DNA of 64,000 nt from an uncultured Anaerolineae bacterium. Lineage in GTDB: Bacteria; Chloroflexota; Anaerolineae; Aggregatilineales; Phototrophicaceae. The stretch spans positions 1 to 64,000 of the forward strand of contig CALDYP010000003.1 of NCBI GenBank assembly GCA_937944445.1, in the 5' to 3' direction. Made by a program: the position numbers and the translations under genes. Positions within the stretch are counted from its first letter, which is position 1, and each line of letters starts with the position of its first letter. This document shows, in pieces, positions 39,172 to 49,808 of this stretch. A model generated the notes under the pieces. The model ran no database searches. It was not told the DNA's origin and saw only the letters and a program-made list of their open reading frames with translations.

Positions 39172-40437
39172 ATGTCTAAGCGTGCAAACGTGAAGAAGGT
39201 CGTGCTGGCCTACAGCGGCGGCCTTGACACATCGGTTATTGTCCCGTGGTTGCGCAATAACTATCAATGTGAAGTGATCTGTTTTACCGCCGACATCGGC
39301 CAAGAAGAAGAATTAGACGGCCTAGAGGAAAAAGCGCTCAAGTCTGGGGCCAGCAAGCTCTACATCCGTGACCTGCGCGAGGAATTCCTGCGCGATTTTG
39401 TGTTCCCGACGATGCAGGCAGGCGCAGTCTACGAGCGGGAGTACCTGCTAGGGACGTCGTTTGCGCGCCCGCTGATCGCTAAGCATCTCGTGCAAATTGC
39501 CGAGCAGGAAGGCGCAGACGCCATCGCCCACGGCTGCACGGGCAAGGGCAACGACCAAGTGCGCTTTGAACTAACGGCTATGGCGCTCAACCCGAAACTA
39601 GCGGTGATTGCCCCGTGGCGTGAGTGGAACATCCGCAGTCGGCAAGACGCGCTGGCGTATGCCGCTGAGTTCAACGTGCCGGTGACGAACACTGAAAAAG
39701 ACATCTACAGCCGTGACCGTAATCTGTTTCACCTATCGCATGAAGGCGGGCTGCTAGAAGATCCGTGGAACGAACCAGAGCCGCGGATGTTCAAGCTGAC
39801 GCGCAACCCAGAGGATGCGCCAGATACACCGGTGTATGTTGAGTTGGAATTTGAGCAAGGCGTGCCCGTCGCGTTGGACGGCGAGCGCCTGTCGCCAGTG
39901 GACATCTTCATCAAGCTCAACAAGATCGGTGGCGAACACGCCATCGGGCGCATCGACATTGTGGAGAATCGCTTGGTCGGGATGAAGAGCCGCGGCGTGT
40001 ATGAAACCCCTGCGGGCACGATCATTCGGCGGGCGCACCAACTGTTAGAGAGCATCTGCCTTGACAAGTACACGATGGGCTACAAGGATCAACTGGCCGT
40101 CAAGTATGCCGAGTTGGTCTACAATGGGCAGTGGTATACCCGCCTGCGCGAGGCGCTGGATGCGTTCGTCCGCGTGACGCAGGAAAACGTGACGGGCACG
40201 GTGCGGCTGAAGCTCTACAAGGGGAACGTCATCGTGGCTGGGCGCAAAAGCCCGTACAGCCTCTACCGTGAGGATTACGCCTCGTTTGGCGAGGAAGACG
40301 TCTACAACCAAAAAGACGCCGAGGGCTTCATTCAGTTGTTTGGCCTGCCGATGAAGGTCGAGGCCTTGCTGCAAATCGACGGCAGCGGGGCAAGCCGTTA
40401 CAAGACGCGCGATTACAGCCAATTCAAGCGCGACTAG
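39172..40437 (+). CDS. argG: Argininosuccinate synthase
   Basis: 421 aa. ATP-dependent joining of citrulline and aspartate. PP-loop [12 protein letters not shown], then [14 protein letters not shown] and SIDRD-like [15 protein letters not shown] are typical. AGGAGAT precedes ATG 39172; the ATG-less upstream extension is rejected. argH follows after 29 bp. Confidence 0.95.
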   Translation: MSKRANVKKVVLAYSGGLDTSVIVPWLRNNYQCEVICFTADIGQEEELDGLEEKALKSGASKLYIRDLREEFLRDFVFPTMQAGAVYEREYLLGTSFARPLIAKHLVQIAEQEGADAIAHGCTGKGNDQVRFELTAMALNPKLAVIAPWREWNIRSRQDALAYAAEFNVPVTNTEKDIYSRDRNLFHLSHEGGLLEDPWNEPEPRMFKLTRNPEDAPDTPVYVELEFEQGVPVALDGERLSPVDIFIKLNKIGGEHAIGRIDIVENRLVGMKSRGVYETPAGTIIRRAHQLLESICLDKYTMGYKDQLAVKYAELVYNGQWYTRLREALDAFVRVTQENVTGTVRLKLYKGNVIVAGRKSPYSLYREDYASFGEEDVYNQKDAEGFIQLFGLPMKVEALLQIDGSGASRYKTRDYSQFKRD

Positions 40438-40466
40438 CACCCGCGTCTGCTTTAAACGGAAAGGAA

Positions 40467-41846
40467 ATGAGCGGCATGAGCTTGTGGGGAGGCGTGTTTC
40501 TGGAGCCGACGGACGACGATCTGCGCCGTCTCAACGACAGCTTGCCGTTTGATCGGCGCTTGGCGCATGAGGATGTGATGGCGAGCATCGCTTACGCGCG
40601 CGCGATTGGCATGGCCGGTGTGCTCAGCGAGGAAGAGACAGCGCTGATCGTGGATGGGCTGCAAACCATCCAAAACGAGCTGACAGACGGCGCGTTCAGC
40701 TTTCAAGCAGGCGATGAGGACATCCACTCGGCGGTAGAGCGGCGCTTGATCGAACTGGTGGGCGATGTGGGCGGCAAGCTGCACACCGGGCGCAGCCGCA
40801 ACGACCAAGTAGCGACGGACTTCCGCCTGTGGGGGATGCAGGCCATCGACACGCTGACAGCACAGGTGAAAGACGTGCAGCGCGCCCTAGTGCAGCGCGC
40901 GTCTACGCTGATCTACGCGCTGATGCCCGGCTACACGCACTTGCAGCCGGCTCAGCCGATCAGCGCGGCGCATTGGCTCATGAGCTACTTTTGGATGCTG
41001 GCGCGCGACGTTGAACGGTTGCAGCAGGCGCGCAATCGGACGGCGGTCTGCCCGTTGGGCGCGGGGGCGCTGGCGGGCACGCCGCTCTCGATTGATCGTG
41101 AGGATTTGGCGTGGTCGTTGGGGTTTCGCAGCATCACCGAGAACAGCCTCGACGCAGTAAGCGACCGCGATTTTGTGCTAGAGGCGTTGTTCATCATGGC
41201 GACAATCGGCTTGCACTTGTCGCGCCTTGCCGAGGACATCATCTTGTTCAGCAATCCGACGTTCGGCTATGTGCGGCTGCACGATCGCTACAGCACCGGC
41301 AGCAGCTTGATGCCGCAAAAGCGCAACGCCGACCCGATGGAACTCACCCGCGGCAAAGCGGGGCGACTCATCGGCAATCTGACCGGCCTGATGACGGTTT
41401 TGAAAGGTCTGCCGACCGGCTACAACAAGGACATGCAAGAGGACAAGGAAGCGCTGTTCGACTCCTATGACACATTAAGCCTGCTGCTGCCGGTGGTGAG
41501 CGGCGTGCTGCTGACGCTGACGTTTGATGAAGAGGCGATGCGCCGCGGGCTGAGCGAGGAAATGCTGGCAACCGAGATGGCTGATTACTTGGTGGCGAAG
41601 GGGCTGCCGTTCCGCCAAGCGCATCACATCGTTGGGCGAATTGTGCGCGTGGCACTCGATGAGGGCGTCTCGCTGTCAAAGCTGCCGCTCGATCTGCTTC
41701 AATCGCACAGTGAGCTGTTCGAGGAAGATGTGGCACAGGTGTTCGACTTTGAGCGCAGCGTGGCGCGGCGGCGTGCGCGCGGCGGAACCGCGCCAGACGC
41801 CATCATGGAGCAGATCACGCTCGCGCGGACGATGCTTGGGATGTGA
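40467..41846 (+). CDS. argH: Argininosuccinate lyase
   Basis: 459 aa. Last step of arginine synthesis, releasing fumarate. Signature TGSSLMPQKRNADPMEL, plus LHTGRSRNDQVATD and GYTHLQPAQPIS. Starts at ATG 40467 or 40476. In an operon with argG. Confidence 0.95.
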   Translation: MSGMSLWGGVFLEPTDDDLRRLNDSLPFDRRLAHEDVMASIAYARAIGMAGVLSEEETALIVDGLQTIQNELTDGAFSFQAGDEDIHSAVERRLIELVGDVGGKLHTGRSRNDQVATDFRLWGMQAIDTLTAQVKDVQRALVQRASTLIYALMPGYTHLQPAQPISAAHWLMSYFWMLARDVERLQQARNRTAVCPLGAGALAGTPLSIDREDLAWSLGFRSITENSLDAVSDRDFVLEALFIMATIGLHLSRLAEDIILFSNPTFGYVRLHDRYSTGSSLMPQKRNADPMELTRGKAGRLIGNLTGLMTVLKGLPTGYNKDMQEDKEALFDSYDTLSLLLPVVSGVLLTLTFDEEAMRRGLSEEMLATEMADYLVAKGLPFRQAHHIVGRIVRVALDEGVSLSKLPLDLLQSHSELFEEDVAQVFDFERSVARRRARGGTAPDAIMEQITLARTMLGM

Positions 41847-41911
41847 CTTGTGCAACTTGACCATAAAAATTTGTCATCTTTTATGAAGTTCAGCAAGTGT
41901 GGGGAAACTTG

Positions 41912-41940
41912 TTGACAGGTTTCGTAAGTTTGGCTACTCT
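41912..41940 (+). promoter_or_regulatory. Consensus promoter of the ilv-leu operon
   Basis: TTGACA (41912-41917), 17-bp spacer, TACTCT (41935-41940). Transcription would begin near 41947, about 30 nt before the leader peptide start. Confidence 0.8.
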
Positions 41941-41976
41941 TTGAGCAATGTTTCAAATTGTTGGAAAAAGTGCGTG

Positions 41977-42069
41977 ATGAGCGCTGGGATGTCTGCTGCC
42001 TCGCTGATTATTAGCCTTGAGATCGTAGTCGTCGTACTCCTTACGAACGACTCACATGGGCTTGGGTAG
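41977..42069 (+). CDS. ilvL: ilv operon attenuation leader peptide
   Basis: A 30-codon ORF too short for ordinary gene calling. Residues 10-22 read LIISLEIVVVVLL: eleven of thirteen are Leu, Ile or Val, the three end products of the genes downstream. GGAAAAAG (41963-41970) lies 6 nt before the ATG. It starts just after a consensus promoter and is followed by an antiterminator/terminator pair. Ribosome stalling at these codons when charged tRNA is scarce should prevent termination. The peptide itself likely has no other function. Confidence 0.9.
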   Translation: MSAGMSAASLIISLEIVVVVLLTNDSHGLG

Positions 42070-42125
42070 GCGCAGAACACGCGTGGCAATTTGAAGGAGC
42101 CTCCCAAGCACGGGAGGCTCTTTTT
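42027..42125 (+). terminator. Attenuator: pause hairpin, antiterminator and terminator
   Basis: Three structures. (1) AGTCGTCGTA (42027-42036) pairs with 42042-42052, a 10-bp stem with one bulge, over the Val/Leu codons. (2) Antiterminator: GCTTGGGTAGGC (42060-42071), covering the leader stop codon, pairs with GCCTCCCAAGC (42099-42109), 11 bp with one bulge. (3) Terminator: GAGCCTCCC (42097-42105) with GGGAGGCTC (42112-42120), perfect 9 bp, then TTTTT. (2) and (3) exclude each other, and a ribosome at the stop codon would block (2). Confidence 0.88.
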
Positions 42126-42285
42126 GATTCAAGCGGTAAGCTAGGGAAACGACGCATCATGAAGCAGCAAGCGGCACACACAACGATGAGGATGTTAAGC
42201 GCACGTCGTGGGGCGTATCTGAGTGATAGTCAGATGGCCACGATGGCGGCATGTTTTGCCATGATGGGCCGCAGTGGGTTCTACG

Positions 42286-42343
42286 ACGCGCCTGTGTCGG
42301 TCGCTCCTAAGGATGGGGGCACGGTCACAGGCGCGTTTTTTTT
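42286..42343 (+). terminator. Second terminator-like hairpin just before ilvE
   Basis: ACGCGCCTGTG (42286-42296) pairs perfectly with CACAGGCGCGT (42326-42336); eight T residues run from 42336 to 42343. The loop is 29 nt. Only 28 nt separate it from the ilvE ATG, too few for another promoter, so if it works it must be conditional or leaky. The 160 nt between the two terminators hold further foldable sequence but no recognised aptamer. Confidence 0.6.
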
Positions 42344-42371
42344 CATGTCAACGTTGAGAGGATGTTAAGGG

Positions 42372-43310
42372 ATGCCGGCAGAGTGGATTTGGCGAAATGG
42401 TGAATTTGTGAAGTGGGAAGACGCCACGGTACACGTGAGCGCGCACGCGCTGCACTACGGGTCGAGCGTGTTTGAAGGGATACGCGCCTATGCGACGCCA
42501 GACGGGCCGGCAGTCTTTCGGCTTCAGCCGCACACGCGGCGGCTGATCAACGGGGCGCGCATCATGCGCATTGACCACCCCTACACTGAGGATCAGATCA
42601 ACGATGCGATTGTTGAGACCATCGCGCGCAACGGCCATGAATCGTGTTACATTCGCCCGATTCTTTTCCGTGGCGAGGGCGCGCTGGGGCTGGAGGGGCG
42701 CAACCGCACCAAAAGCGAATTGGTGATCTTCACGATGGAATGGGGCCGTTACCTCGGCGAGGAGGCGATTGAGCAGGGGGTGGATGTGCAGGTCAGCTCG
42801 TGGAACCGCATGGCCCCCAACACGCACGCAGCGGGGGTCAAAGCGGGCGGCAATTACGTCAACAGTCAATTCATCAGCATGGAGGCGCACGACAACGGCT
42901 TCAGCGAGGGGATCGCGCTGGACGTCAACGGCTATGTGAGCGAGGGGGCGGGCGAGAACATCTTTGTGATCTTGGATGGGATCGTCTACACGCCCGGCGC
43001 GTGGTCGTCAATCTTGCTCGGCGTGACGCGCGACAGCGTCCTGCGCATCATCGCCGATCTGGGCTACGAGGTGCGCTACCAGCCCATCCCGCGCGAGATG
43101 CTCTACATGGCGGACGAGGTGTTCTTCACGGGGACGGCGGCAGAAGTGTCGCCGGTGCGCTCGATTGATCGCATTCAGATCGGCGCGGGCAAGCGCGGGC
43201 CGATCACTAAGCAGATTCAAGATGAGTTCTTCGCGCTGACCAGCGGGCAAAAGCCGGATCGCTACGGTTGGCTCACCCATGTTCACAAGAAAGTTGACAC
43301 CAAAGCATAG
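42372..43310 (+). CDS. ilvE: Branched-chain amino acid aminotransferase
   Basis: 312 aa, PLP fold type IV. HYGSSVFEGIRAY, GGNYVNSQ, SEGAGENIFVI and FTGTAAEVSPV match IlvE group I. It moves the amino group in the last step of Ile, Val and Leu synthesis. First structural gene of the operon. Confidence 0.94.
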   Translation: MPAEWIWRNGEFVKWEDATVHVSAHALHYGSSVFEGIRAYATPDGPAVFRLQPHTRRLINGARIMRIDHPYTEDQINDAIVETIARNGHESCYIRPILFRGEGALGLEGRNRTKSELVIFTMEWGRYLGEEAIEQGVDVQVSSWNRMAPNTHAAGVKAGGNYVNSQFISMEAHDNGFSEGIALDVNGYVSEGAGENIFVILDGIVYTPGAWSSILLGVTRDSVLRIIADLGYEVRYQPIPREMLYMADEVFFTGTAAEVSPVRSIDRIQIGAGKRGPITKQIQDEFFALTSGQKPDRYGWLTHVHKKVDTKA

Positions 43311-43322
43311 GGAGGCATGACA

Positions 43323-45032
43323 ATGAAGCTCACAGGTGCAGAAATCATCATGGAGTGTTTGCTGCGAGAGGGCGTTCGGGTGGTGTTTGGTTACCCGGGC
43401 GGGGCGATCCTGCCGACCTATGACGCTTTCTACCAATACCGCGACCGCATTCATCACGTGTTGGTGCGCCATGAGCAGGGCGCGTCGCACATGGCGGATG
43501 GCTTTGCGCGGGCGACCGGTCAGGTCGGCGTGTGCATCGCCACCAGTGGGCCGGGCGCGACGAACCTCGTCACAGGGCTGGCCACGGCGATGATGGACAG
43601 CGTGCCCGTCGTGGCGATCACGGGGCAAGTGCCGCGCGCAGCCATCGGCACGGATGCATTTCAAGAGACGGACGTCACCGGCGTGACAATCCCCGTCACC
43701 AAGCACAACTACTTAGTGGGATCGATTGAGGAACTGGCCTATACGATCCGTGAGGCGTTCCACATCGCGCGCTCTGGCCGCCCCGGACCGGTGTTGATCG
43801 ACATCCCGAAGGACATTCAAACAGCCTCGACGGAGTTCGTATACCCAGAGGGGGAAATTCGTCTGCCCGGCTACGTCCTGCCCAAGCAAGCCTCCGACGT
43901 GGACATCAAGGCGGCGCTCAAGCTCATCGCTGAAGCGAAGCGCCCGGTGATCCTCGCAGGGCATGGCCTCATCATGAGCGGCGCAGTGAATGAGGTGCGC
44001 GAGTTGGCCGAGCGCGCCAACATCCCCGTGGCGCTGACGCTGCTCGGCAAGGGCGCAATGCCAGAGAATCACCCGCTGACCATCGGCATGATGGGGATGC
44101 ACGGGGCAGCCGCTACTAACTACGCGATCCAAGAGAGCGACTTGCTGATTGCGTTGGGGATGCGCTTCGACGATCGCGTGACGGGCAACCTCAAGACGTA
44201 TGCGCCGCACGCCAAAAAGATCCATGTGGACATCGACCCCAGCGAGATCAACAAGAACGTCAAGGTGGACGTGGGCATCCACGGGGATTTAAAAACCGTG
44301 CTGCGCCAGATGCTGCCGCTGCTCGAGAGCAAGTCTCACCCCGAATGGATGGCGCGCATCCGCGATTGGCAGGAAGACGGCAGCGAGCGCGACATCCTGA
44401 ACTACGACACAGGCGATAAGCTGCTGGGGGCGCAGGTGATCAACGACTTATGGAAGTACACCGGCGGCGAGGCGATCACGGTCACGGATGTGGGCCAGCA
44501 TCAGATGCTGGAGGCGCAGTACTACCCGCATCAGCGCCCGGCGACGATGCTCACCAGCGGCGGCTTGGGGACGATGGGCTTTGGCTTCCCGGCGGCAATT
44601 GGGGCCAAGTTTGGCAAACCTGAGGAAGAGGTGTGGGCGATTGTGGGCGATGGCGGCTTCCAGATGACGCTGTGCGAGCTGGCCACGGCTCGGCAGGAAA
44701 ACGTGAAGGTCAACATCGCCATTTTGAACAATTCTTACTTGGGCATGGTGCGCCAGTGGCAGGAGTTCTTCTACGACGAGCGCTATCAGAGCACGCCGAT
44801 GTTCAACCCTGATTTCTGCAAGCTGGCTGAGGCATACGACATCCCGGCTATGCGCGTGACGCGGCGCGATCAGATCGCCGAGAGCGTCGAGTTTGCGCGT
44901 CGGCACGATGGCCCAGTGCTGATCGAGTACGTGATCGAGAAAGAAGAAATCGTGTATCCGATGGTTCCGGCGGGCGCTGACCTAGACAAGATGATCCGCC
45001 GGCCCAAACCGAACGAGGTGAAACATGGCTGA
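43323..45032 (+). CDS. ilvB: Acetolactate synthase, catalytic subunit
   Basis: 569 aa, ThDP enzyme. VVFGYPGGAILPTYDAF, catalytic Glu in RHEQGASHMADGFAR, and GDGGFQMTLCELATA binding ThDP/Mg. Makes acetolactate and acetohydroxybutyrate. GGAGG (43311-43315) is 7 nt before ATG 43323 but only 1 nt before ATG 43317, so I choose 43323. Overlaps ilvN by 8 bp. Confidence 0.95.
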   Translation: MKLTGAEIIMECLLREGVRVVFGYPGGAILPTYDAFYQYRDRIHHVLVRHEQGASHMADGFARATGQVGVCIATSGPGATNLVTGLATAMMDSVPVVAITGQVPRAAIGTDAFQETDVTGVTIPVTKHNYLVGSIEELAYTIREAFHIARSGRPGPVLIDIPKDIQTASTEFVYPEGEIRLPGYVLPKQASDVDIKAALKLIAEAKRPVILAGHGLIMSGAVNEVRELAERANIPVALTLLGKGAMPENHPLTIGMMGMHGAAATNYAIQESDLLIALGMRFDDRVTGNLKTYAPHAKKIHVDIDPSEINKNVKVDVGIHGDLKTVLRQMLPLLESKSHPEWMARIRDWQEDGSERDILNYDTGDKLLGAQVINDLWKYTGGEAITVTDVGQHQMLEAQYYPHQRPATMLTSGGLGTMGFGFPAAIGAKFGKPEEEVWAIVGDGGFQMTLCELATARQENVKVNIAILNNSYLGMVRQWQEFFYDERYQSTPMFNPDFCKLAEAYDIPAMRVTRRDQIAESVEFARRHDGPVLIEYVIEKEEIVYPMVPAGADLDKMIRRPKPNEVKHG

Positions 45033-45597
45033 CAATGGAACGTCCAAGAACACGCTGGTGGCGCTGGTGGAGAACAAGCCGGGCGTGCTCAACCGGGTGG
45101 CCAGCTTGTTCCGTCGGCGCAACTTCAACGTGGACAGCTTGACGGTGGGGCGCACGCACAAAGACCACGTGTCGCGCATGACGATTGTCGTGGACGTGAA
45201 GCGCGCCGACGCGCGTATCATCGCCGCCAATTTGAAGAAGCTGATCAACGTGATCGACGTGCAGAACATGTCTGAGCAGCCGCACATCAGCCGCGATCTG
45301 GCGCTGATCAAAGTGCGCACCGACGACGTGGAGAGCCGTAACGGCGTGACGTTGATCTGTGAGCGCTATCCGGCGCGCATTGTGGATATTGGCACAAAAG
45401 TCGCTATTATTGAGATCACCGCGCAAGAGGACATCGTGGAGGCGTTGATCAACGAGCTGCGCCCGATTGGCATCGTCGAGCTGGTGCGGACGGGTGTAGT
45501 GGCGATGGGGCGTGGTATCCGCATCTTGGATACCGACTATGAGCCGCTGCGCTTTGGCGAGGCAGCCAACAACGGCCTTGAGCGCTACGGCGTCTAA
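45025..45597 (+). CDS. ilvN: Acetolactate synthase, regulatory subunit
   Basis: 190 aa. ACT domain first (LVALVENKPGVLNRVASLFRRR...), then the AHAS-specific C-terminal domain. Activates the large subunit and gives valine feedback. Somewhat longer than the 160-170 aa norm. Confidence 0.94.
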   Translation: MADNGTSKNTLVALVENKPGVLNRVASLFRRRNFNVDSLTVGRTHKDHVSRMTIVVDVKRADARIIAANLKKLINVIDVQNMSEQPHISRDLALIKVRTDDVESRNGVTLICERYPARIVDIGTKVAIIEITAQEDIVEALINELRPIGIVELVRTGVVAMGRGIRILDTDYEPLRFGEAANNGLERYGV

Positions 45598-45669
45598 GTG
45601 TGAGGGCAGGCCGCCGTGTGGCGGCCTGAAGCGAACGTTTATCCGAATTTCATCGAAGGAAAAACTCCA

Positions 45670-46680
45670 ATGGCAAAGCTCTACTATGACAAAGACGCTG
45701 ACCTCAGCCTGCTGCAAGATAAGACCATCGCCGTGATCGGCTATGGCAGCCAAGGCCACGCGCACGCGCTCAACGCCAGAGACAGCGGCCTGAACGTGAT
45801 CGTTGGCCTTTATGAGGGCAGCAAGAGCAAAGCGAAGGCTGAAGCAGACGGCTTGCGCGTGTTCACGGTGGCCGAGGCTACCAAACAAGCCGACGTCGTC
45901 ATGATGGCCATTCATGACACGATTCAGGCCGACGTCTACGCGCAAGAGGTGGGGCCAAACCTCAAGCCGGGCGCGATGCTGATGTTCGCGCATGGCTTCA
46001 ACATCCACTTCAAACAGATCGTGCCAGCGGACAACGTAGACGTGACGATGGTCGCGCCCAAAGCGCCCGGGCATCGCGTGCGCGAGGTGTACGTGGAGGG
46101 CGCGGGTGTGCCCGGCTTGGTGGCGGTGGCGCAAGATGCGACAGGGCAGGCGAAGGCGCGGGCGCTGGCCTATGCGCGCGCGATTGGCTGCACGCGCGCC
46201 GGCGTGATCGAGACAACCTTCAAAGAAGAGACCGAAACCGACCTGTTCGGCGAGCAGGTGGTGCTGTGCGGCGGCGTGACGGCGCTCATCCGCAGCAGCT
46301 TTGAGACGCTCGTCAAGGCGGGCTATCAGCCGGAGATCGCCTATTTTGAGTGCTTGCACGAGCTGAAGCTCATCGTGGATCTGATCTACGAAGGCGGCCT
46401 GAGCTACATGTGGTACAGCGTGAGCGACACGGCTGAGCACGGCGGCTACGTCGTTGGCGATCGGTTTGAAGAACTGGTCAAGGAGGAGATGGCTGGGGTG
46501 CTTCAGCGCATCCAAAGCGGGGAGTTCGCTCAGAAGTGGATCGAAGAGAACAAGGCGGGCAAACCGAATTTCTTGGCGCGTCGTCGGCGTGAGCATGACC
46601 TGCTGATCGAGAAGGTCGGCGGTGAGCTGCGCGGGATGATGCCATTCTTGAAAGCGAAGAACATCAAACAGGAGAGCTAG
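45670..46680 (+). CDS. ilvC: Ketol-acid reductoisomerase (class I)
   Basis: 336 aa. [14 protein letters not shown] dinucleotide site; the cofactor loop reads [12 protein letters not shown], where many enzymes have an Arg (GLRxGS). Catalytic acids lie in [11 protein letters not shown] and the CLHELK helix. GAAGGA precedes ATG 45670; the longer frame from 45616 is rejected. The Tyr-Glu in the loop leaves cofactor preference open. Confidence 0.94.
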   Translation: MAKLYYDKDADLSLLQDKTIAVIGYGSQGHAHALNARDSGLNVIVGLYEGSKSKAKAEADGLRVFTVAEATKQADVVMMAIHDTIQADVYAQEVGPNLKPGAMLMFAHGFNIHFKQIVPADNVDVTMVAPKAPGHRVREVYVEGAGVPGLVAVAQDATGQAKARALAYARAIGCTRAGVIETTFKEETETDLFGEQVVLCGGVTALIRSSFETLVKAGYQPEIAYFECLHELKLIVDLIYEGGLSYMWYSVSDTAEHGGYVVGDRFEELVKEEMAGVLQRIQSGEFAQKWIEENKAGKPNFLARRRREHDLLIEKVGGELRGMMPFLKAKNIKQES

Positions 46681-46684
46681 TGCG

Positions 46685-48325
46685 ATGGCCGAGGGGGAAA
46701 GTGGCGTAGTACGCACTTACGACGAGAACACGGTAGTCATTTTTGACACGACGCTGCGCGACGGAGAGCAAAGCCCGGGCGCGACGCTTTCCAGCGCGGA
46801 GAAGCTGGAGATTGCGCGGCAGTTGGCGCGGTTGGGGGTTGATGTGATCGAGGCGGGGTTCCCGGCGGCGTCGCCGGATGACCTGCGCGCGGTGCAGCGC
46901 ATCGCCCGCGAGGTGGGCACGCCCGACGGCCCCCGCATCTGCGGGCTGGCGCGAGCGGTAGAGGGCGACATCCGCACCTGTTGGGAGGGGGTGCGCGAGG
47001 CAGCCAAGCCGCGCATTCACACCTTCCTCGGCACGTCCCCGATGCACTTGGCGATGCTCAACATCACGCAAGAAGAGGGGCTGGAGCGCATTCGGCGCGC
47101 GGTGACGCTGGCGCGCAGCCTATGCGAGGACGTCGAGTTCAGCCCGATGGACGCGGGCCGTACCGATATGGACTATCTCATCAAGGCGTGCGCGGTGGCG
47201 GTGGAGTGTGGCGCGCGCACCTTGAACATCCCCGACACGGTCGGCTATGTCACGCCGGCTGAGTGGGAAGAGAAGATCGCCACGCTCATCGCAGAGACGC
47301 CGGGCGCAGGCAAGGGCAGCGGCGTCATCTGGTCGGTGCACTGCCACAACGACCTCGGCATGGCGACCGCCAACACACTGGCGGGCATTCGCGCGGGCGC
47401 GCGGCAGGTGGAGGTGACGATCAACGGGATTGGCGAACGCGCGGGCAACACCAGCCTTGAAGAGGTGGTGATGGCCATCCACACGCGCCAATCGGTCTTC
47501 AACGTGCGCACCAACATCGACACGACGCAGATCATCAAGACCAGCCGCATGGTCAGCAACTACATGGGGATGCCCGTGCAGCCCAACAAGGCGATTGTGG
47601 GGGCGAATGCGTTTGCCCATGAGAGCGGCATCCATCAAGATGGGGTGCTGAAGAACGCTGAAACGTTCGAGATCATGACGCCGGAGAGCGTCGGCTTGAA
47701 CCAAAGCCGCTTGACGCTTGGCAAGCTCAGTGGGCGGCACGCGCTCAAGGTGCGCTTGAAAGAGCTAGGATACGACGTTGACGGCGAACAACTCCAAAAA
47801 GTGTTCGTGCGCTTCAAAGCGCTGGCCGACTCTAAAAAGGTGGTGACGGACGCTGATTTAGAGGCGCTGGTGGCGGATGAAGTGGTAGAGGTGAAAGAGT
47901 TCTTCCGTTTGGGGGATGTGCAGGTGACGTGTGGCACGATGGGCATGCCCACGGCGACGATCAAGCTGGTGGACGGCGAGGGGCATGCCCATATTCACGC
48001 AGCCGTGGGCGTGGGGCCGGTGGACGCGGCTTATCGTGCGATTGACGCCATCGTACACGCGCCGAACACGCTAGTTGAGTACAGTGTGCACAGCGTGACG
48101 GAAGGGATCGACGCGCTGGGGGAAGTGACGGTGCGCATCACGCCGCCAGACAGCCCGCGTACGTTTGGCGGCTATGGGGCGCATTCAGATGTGATCGTCG
48201 CCAGCGTCAAGGCGTATCTCGCCGCGCTCAACCGCATGATCGCCGCGCTAGGCCACGGCAGCGTTGTGCCGGAGGGGGATGCTGCCACTGTTGGCGTTAA
48301 GTCTAAATCACAGTCGTCATTGTAA
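46685..48325 (+). CDS. leuA: 2-isopropylmalate synthase
   Basis: 546 aa. [33 protein letters not shown] and [15 protein letters not shown] mark the DRE-TIM catalytic domain; a LeuA allosteric domain closes the protein (about 410-520). Condenses acetyl-CoA with 2-ketoisovalerate. A paralogue (cimA) lies 4 kb downstream. Confidence 0.94.
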   Translation: MAEGESGVVRTYDENTVVIFDTTLRDGEQSPGATLSSAEKLEIARQLARLGVDVIEAGFPAASPDDLRAVQRIAREVGTPDGPRICGLARAVEGDIRTCWEGVREAAKPRIHTFLGTSPMHLAMLNITQEEGLERIRRAVTLARSLCEDVEFSPMDAGRTDMDYLIKACAVAVECGARTLNIPDTVGYVTPAEWEEKIATLIAETPGAGKGSGVIWSVHCHNDLGMATANTLAGIRAGARQVEVTINGIGERAGNTSLEEVVMAIHTRQSVFNVRTNIDTTQIIKTSRMVSNYMGMPVQPNKAIVGANAFAHESGIHQDGVLKNAETFEIMTPESVGLNQSRLTLGKLSGRHALKVRLKELGYDVDGEQLQKVFVRFKALADSKKVVTDADLEALVADEVVEVKEFFRLGDVQVTCGTMGMPTATIKLVDGEGHAHIHAAVGVGPVDAAYRAIDAIVHAPNTLVEYSVHSVTEGIDALGEVTVRITPPDSPRTFGGYGAHSDVIVASVKAYLAALNRMIAALGHGSVVPEGDAATVGVKSKSQSSL

Positions 48326-48348
48326 GTGTAATAAAGGAAAACGAACAC

Positions 48349-49788
48349 ATGGCAGCACACGCAAAGACCTTGTTTGAAAAGGTGTGGGATCGGCATATCG
48401 TCCGCCCGCAGACGCCGGATACTCCGGCGGTGCTCTACATTGACCTGCACCTCGTGCACGAGGTGACTTCCCCGCAGGCGTTCGCGCTGCTGCGAGAGCG
48501 CGGCCTGAAGGTGCGCCGCCCGGATCGCACGTTGGGGACGATGGATCACAGCACGCCGACCACCCCGCGCAACGAGTTGGGAATCATCCCAGTGGTGGAC
48601 GCACAGGCGCAGAAGCAGCTTGAGCAGTTCACCAAGAACTGTCAGGATTTTGGCATCCCGCTCTACGCGCTGGGGACGGCGAAGCAGGGCATCGTCCACG
48701 TGATCGGGCCGGAGCAGGGTTTGACGCAGCCGGGCATGACGATCGTCTGCGGCGACAGCCACACGAGCACCCACGGCGCGTTCGGGGCGCTGGCGTTCGG
48801 CATCGGCACGAGCGAGGTCGGCCATGTGCTGGCAACGCAGACGCTGCTCCAGTACAAGCCCAAGACGATGGCGGTGCGCGTGGATGGGCGGCTGATGCCC
48901 GGCGTGACGGCCAAAGACATCATCTTGGGGATCATCGCCAAGATCGGCGTGGGCGGCGGCACGGGCTACGTGTTGGAGTACATGGGCGAGGCGATCCGCG
49001 CGTTGAGCATGGAAGGCCGCATGACGATCTGCAACATGAGCATCGAGGGTGGCGCGCGCGCGGGCATGGTTGCGCCGGATGACACCACGTTTGAGTACAT
49101 TGCGGGTCGCCCGGCAGCGCCGCAGGGGGCCGACTTCGACCGCGCGGTAGCCGATTGGCGCACCCTGCCCACCGACGAGGGCGCAGCCTTCGACGCGGAG
49201 GTGACCCTCAACGCGGATGAGCTGATCCCGATGATTACGTATGGGACGAACCCCGGCATGGGCATGCCGATCAACGGCTTTGTGCCCGACCCTGACAAAC
49301 AGCCGACCGTCGATGAGCGGGTGGCGCTCGACAAGGCGCTGACCTACATGGGGCTGCGCCCGAATGAGCCACTGCTGGGCAAGAAGATCGACGTCGTGTT
49401 TGTAGGAAGCTGCACCAACAGCCGCATCAGCGACCTGCGCGAGGCGGCCCGCATGATCGAAGGGCGCAAGGTGGCCGAGGGCGTGCGGATGCTGGTTGTG
49501 CCCGGCTCGCAGCAGGTGAAGGCGCAGGCCGAGCGCGAAGGGCTGCACGAGATCTTCAAGGCGGCAGGCGCAGAGTGGCGCGAAGCGGGCTGCTCGATGT
49601 GCATCGCCATGAACGGCGACCAACTCGCGCCCGGTCAGTACGCTGTCAGCACGAGCAACCGCAACTTTGAGGGGCGGCAGGGCAAGGGCGGTCGCACCTT
49701 CCTCGCCAGCCCGCTGACAGCGGTTGCCGCCGCGGTGACGGGCGTCATCACCGACCCGCGCGAATTGTATGAGCCGGCGCTGGCCTAG
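48349..49788 (+). CDS. leuC: 3-isopropylmalate dehydratase, large subunit
   Basis: 479 aa. Aconitase-type [4Fe-4S] enzyme; cluster ligands in [12 protein letters not shown] and [36 protein letters not shown] is intact. Works with LeuD. Confidence 0.95.
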   Translation: MAAHAKTLFEKVWDRHIVRPQTPDTPAVLYIDLHLVHEVTSPQAFALLRERGLKVRRPDRTLGTMDHSTPTTPRNELGIIPVVDAQAQKQLEQFTKNCQDFGIPLYALGTAKQGIVHVIGPEQGLTQPGMTIVCGDSHTSTHGAFGALAFGIGTSEVGHVLATQTLLQYKPKTMAVRVDGRLMPGVTAKDIILGIIAKIGVGGGTGYVLEYMGEAIRALSMEGRMTICNMSIEGGARAGMVAPDDTTFEYIAGRPAAPQGADFDRAVADWRTLPTDEGAAFDAEVTLNADELIPMITYGTNPGMGMPINGFVPDPDKQPTVDERVALDKALTYMGLRPNEPLLGKKIDVVFVGSCTNSRISDLREAARMIEGRKVAEGVRMLVVPGSQQVKAQAEREGLHEIFKAAGAEWREAGCSMCIAMNGDQLAPGQYAVSTSNRNFEGRQGKGGRTFLASPLTAVAAAVTGVITDPRELYEPALA

Positions 49789-49808
49789 ATCAGAAGGGAC
49801 GACAGACG

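Noticed and set aside
42301-42345. Possible T-box element before ilvE
   Set aside because: AAGGATGGGGGCACGG loosely recalls the T-box sequence, but the conserved AGGGTGGNACCGCG is absent and is not in the 5' arm of the terminator as required.
42159-42368. 69-codon ORF between the two ilv terminators
   Set aside because: Poor start context, no leader-like run of Ile/Val/Leu codons, spans the terminator stem and T run. Better explained as untranslated leader.
44848-46716. 622-codon minus-strand ORF opposite ilvN/ilvC
   Set aside because: Arg/His-rich antisense shadow; the plus strand holds unmistakable IlvN and IlvC.
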